From: Ichthyophthirius multifiliis
Taxonomy: Eukaryota > Ciliophora > Oligohymenophorea > Hymenostomatida
NCBI RefSeq assembly: GCF_000220395.1
Contig: NW_004086713.1
Coordinates: 124,001 to 188,000 of the forward strand
Direction: 5' to 3'
Length of the DNA: 64,000 nt
Shown: one piece after another, positions 63,846 to 64,000 of the stretch
Layout: every line of letters begins with the position of its first letter
Position numbering within the stretch: the first letter of the stretch is position 1
Notes under the pieces: model-generated
What the model was told of the DNA's origin: nothing
Databases searched by the model: none
What the model saw: the letters and a program-made list of their open reading frames with translations, nothing else
Position numbers and translations under genes: made by a program

Positions 63846-64000
63846 CTATTTATCTTTTAATAAATTTGTTTTTTATTTTTTTAAAAAAAAATAACTTAAT
63901 TTAATAAAATTTTTTAATAATCTTTAAAAATTAAAATTAAAAAAAATAGCTTTGATATAAAATTAATTTTTTTATATTAATTATTAATTTAATTATTTAT

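Overview
The window looks like a piece of somatic (macronuclear) genome from an oligohymenophorean ciliate, most likely a hymenostome of the Ichthyophthirius/Tetrahymena group. It is extremely A+T-rich. Recognisable eukaryotic proteins are interrupted by in-frame TAA and TAG that fall where glutamine is expected, and every well-supported gene ends at TGA, so TAA/TAG encode Gln and TGA is the stop. Genes carry many short GT...AG introns (mostly about 40-80 nt, extremely AT-rich). Standard-code ORF calls are therefore fragments here, and I re-read both strands with the ciliate code. Genes are separated by 0.2-2 kb of nearly pure A/T. The choice of Ichthyophthirius over its relatives is inference from base composition only.

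Layout. 2.1-7.2 kb: a secreted Ala/Gln-rich coiled-coil protein (+) and a 798-codon SP-motif/coiled-coil protein (-). 8.3-11.1 kb: a CRAL-TRIO (Sec14-like) lipid-transfer protein and an SLC35F6-like transporter (+). 11.3-15.3 kb: a large double P-loop GTPase with a C-terminal glycine-zipper membrane module (-). 15.5-16.6 kb: a poly(ADP-ribose) glycohydrolase-like protein (+). 18.6-22.1 kb: a double cyclic-nucleotide-binding-domain protein and a long coiled coil (-). 23.4-25.5 kb: an LRR protein and an ArfGAP (+). 27.5-29.5 kb: an eight-exon MmgE/PrpD enzyme (-). 30.7-31.2 kb: a broken CAP/SCP gene. 31.8-38.1 kb: a DOP1 (Dopey) homologue (+), convergent with a DHHC palmitoyltransferase (38.2-39.5 kb, -). 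40.0-40.9 kb: a small unknown gene. 41.3-46.2 kb: an OFA-type MFS transporter, a PAQR/haemolysin-III-type membrane protein and an LYR-motif protein (all -). 46.3-48.5 kb: an adaptor-complex sigma subunit (+) and GAPDH (-). 49.6-54.3 kb: a small coiled-coil protein (+) facing a polycystin-type cation channel (-). 55.3-61.7 kb: an unknown coiled-coil protein, a kelch protein with a degenerate PPP-phosphatase domain, and a UCH deubiquitinase (all +). 62.0-63.8 kb: an F-box protein (-).

There are no operons; neighbours are functionally mixed housekeeping genes. One loose theme is membrane traffic and lipid handling (Sec14-like, ArfGAP, DOP1, DHHC, AP sigma), which I regard as chance. The most interesting items are the tandem-GTPase/glycine-zipper protein, the kelch pseudophosphatase that has lost its PPP metal ligands, the PARG-like protein with an altered glycine loop, a polycystin channel with a long cytosolic N-terminal extension, a 12-nt microexon, and about a dozen one-base deficits located in A/T homopolymers inside otherwise intact genes.
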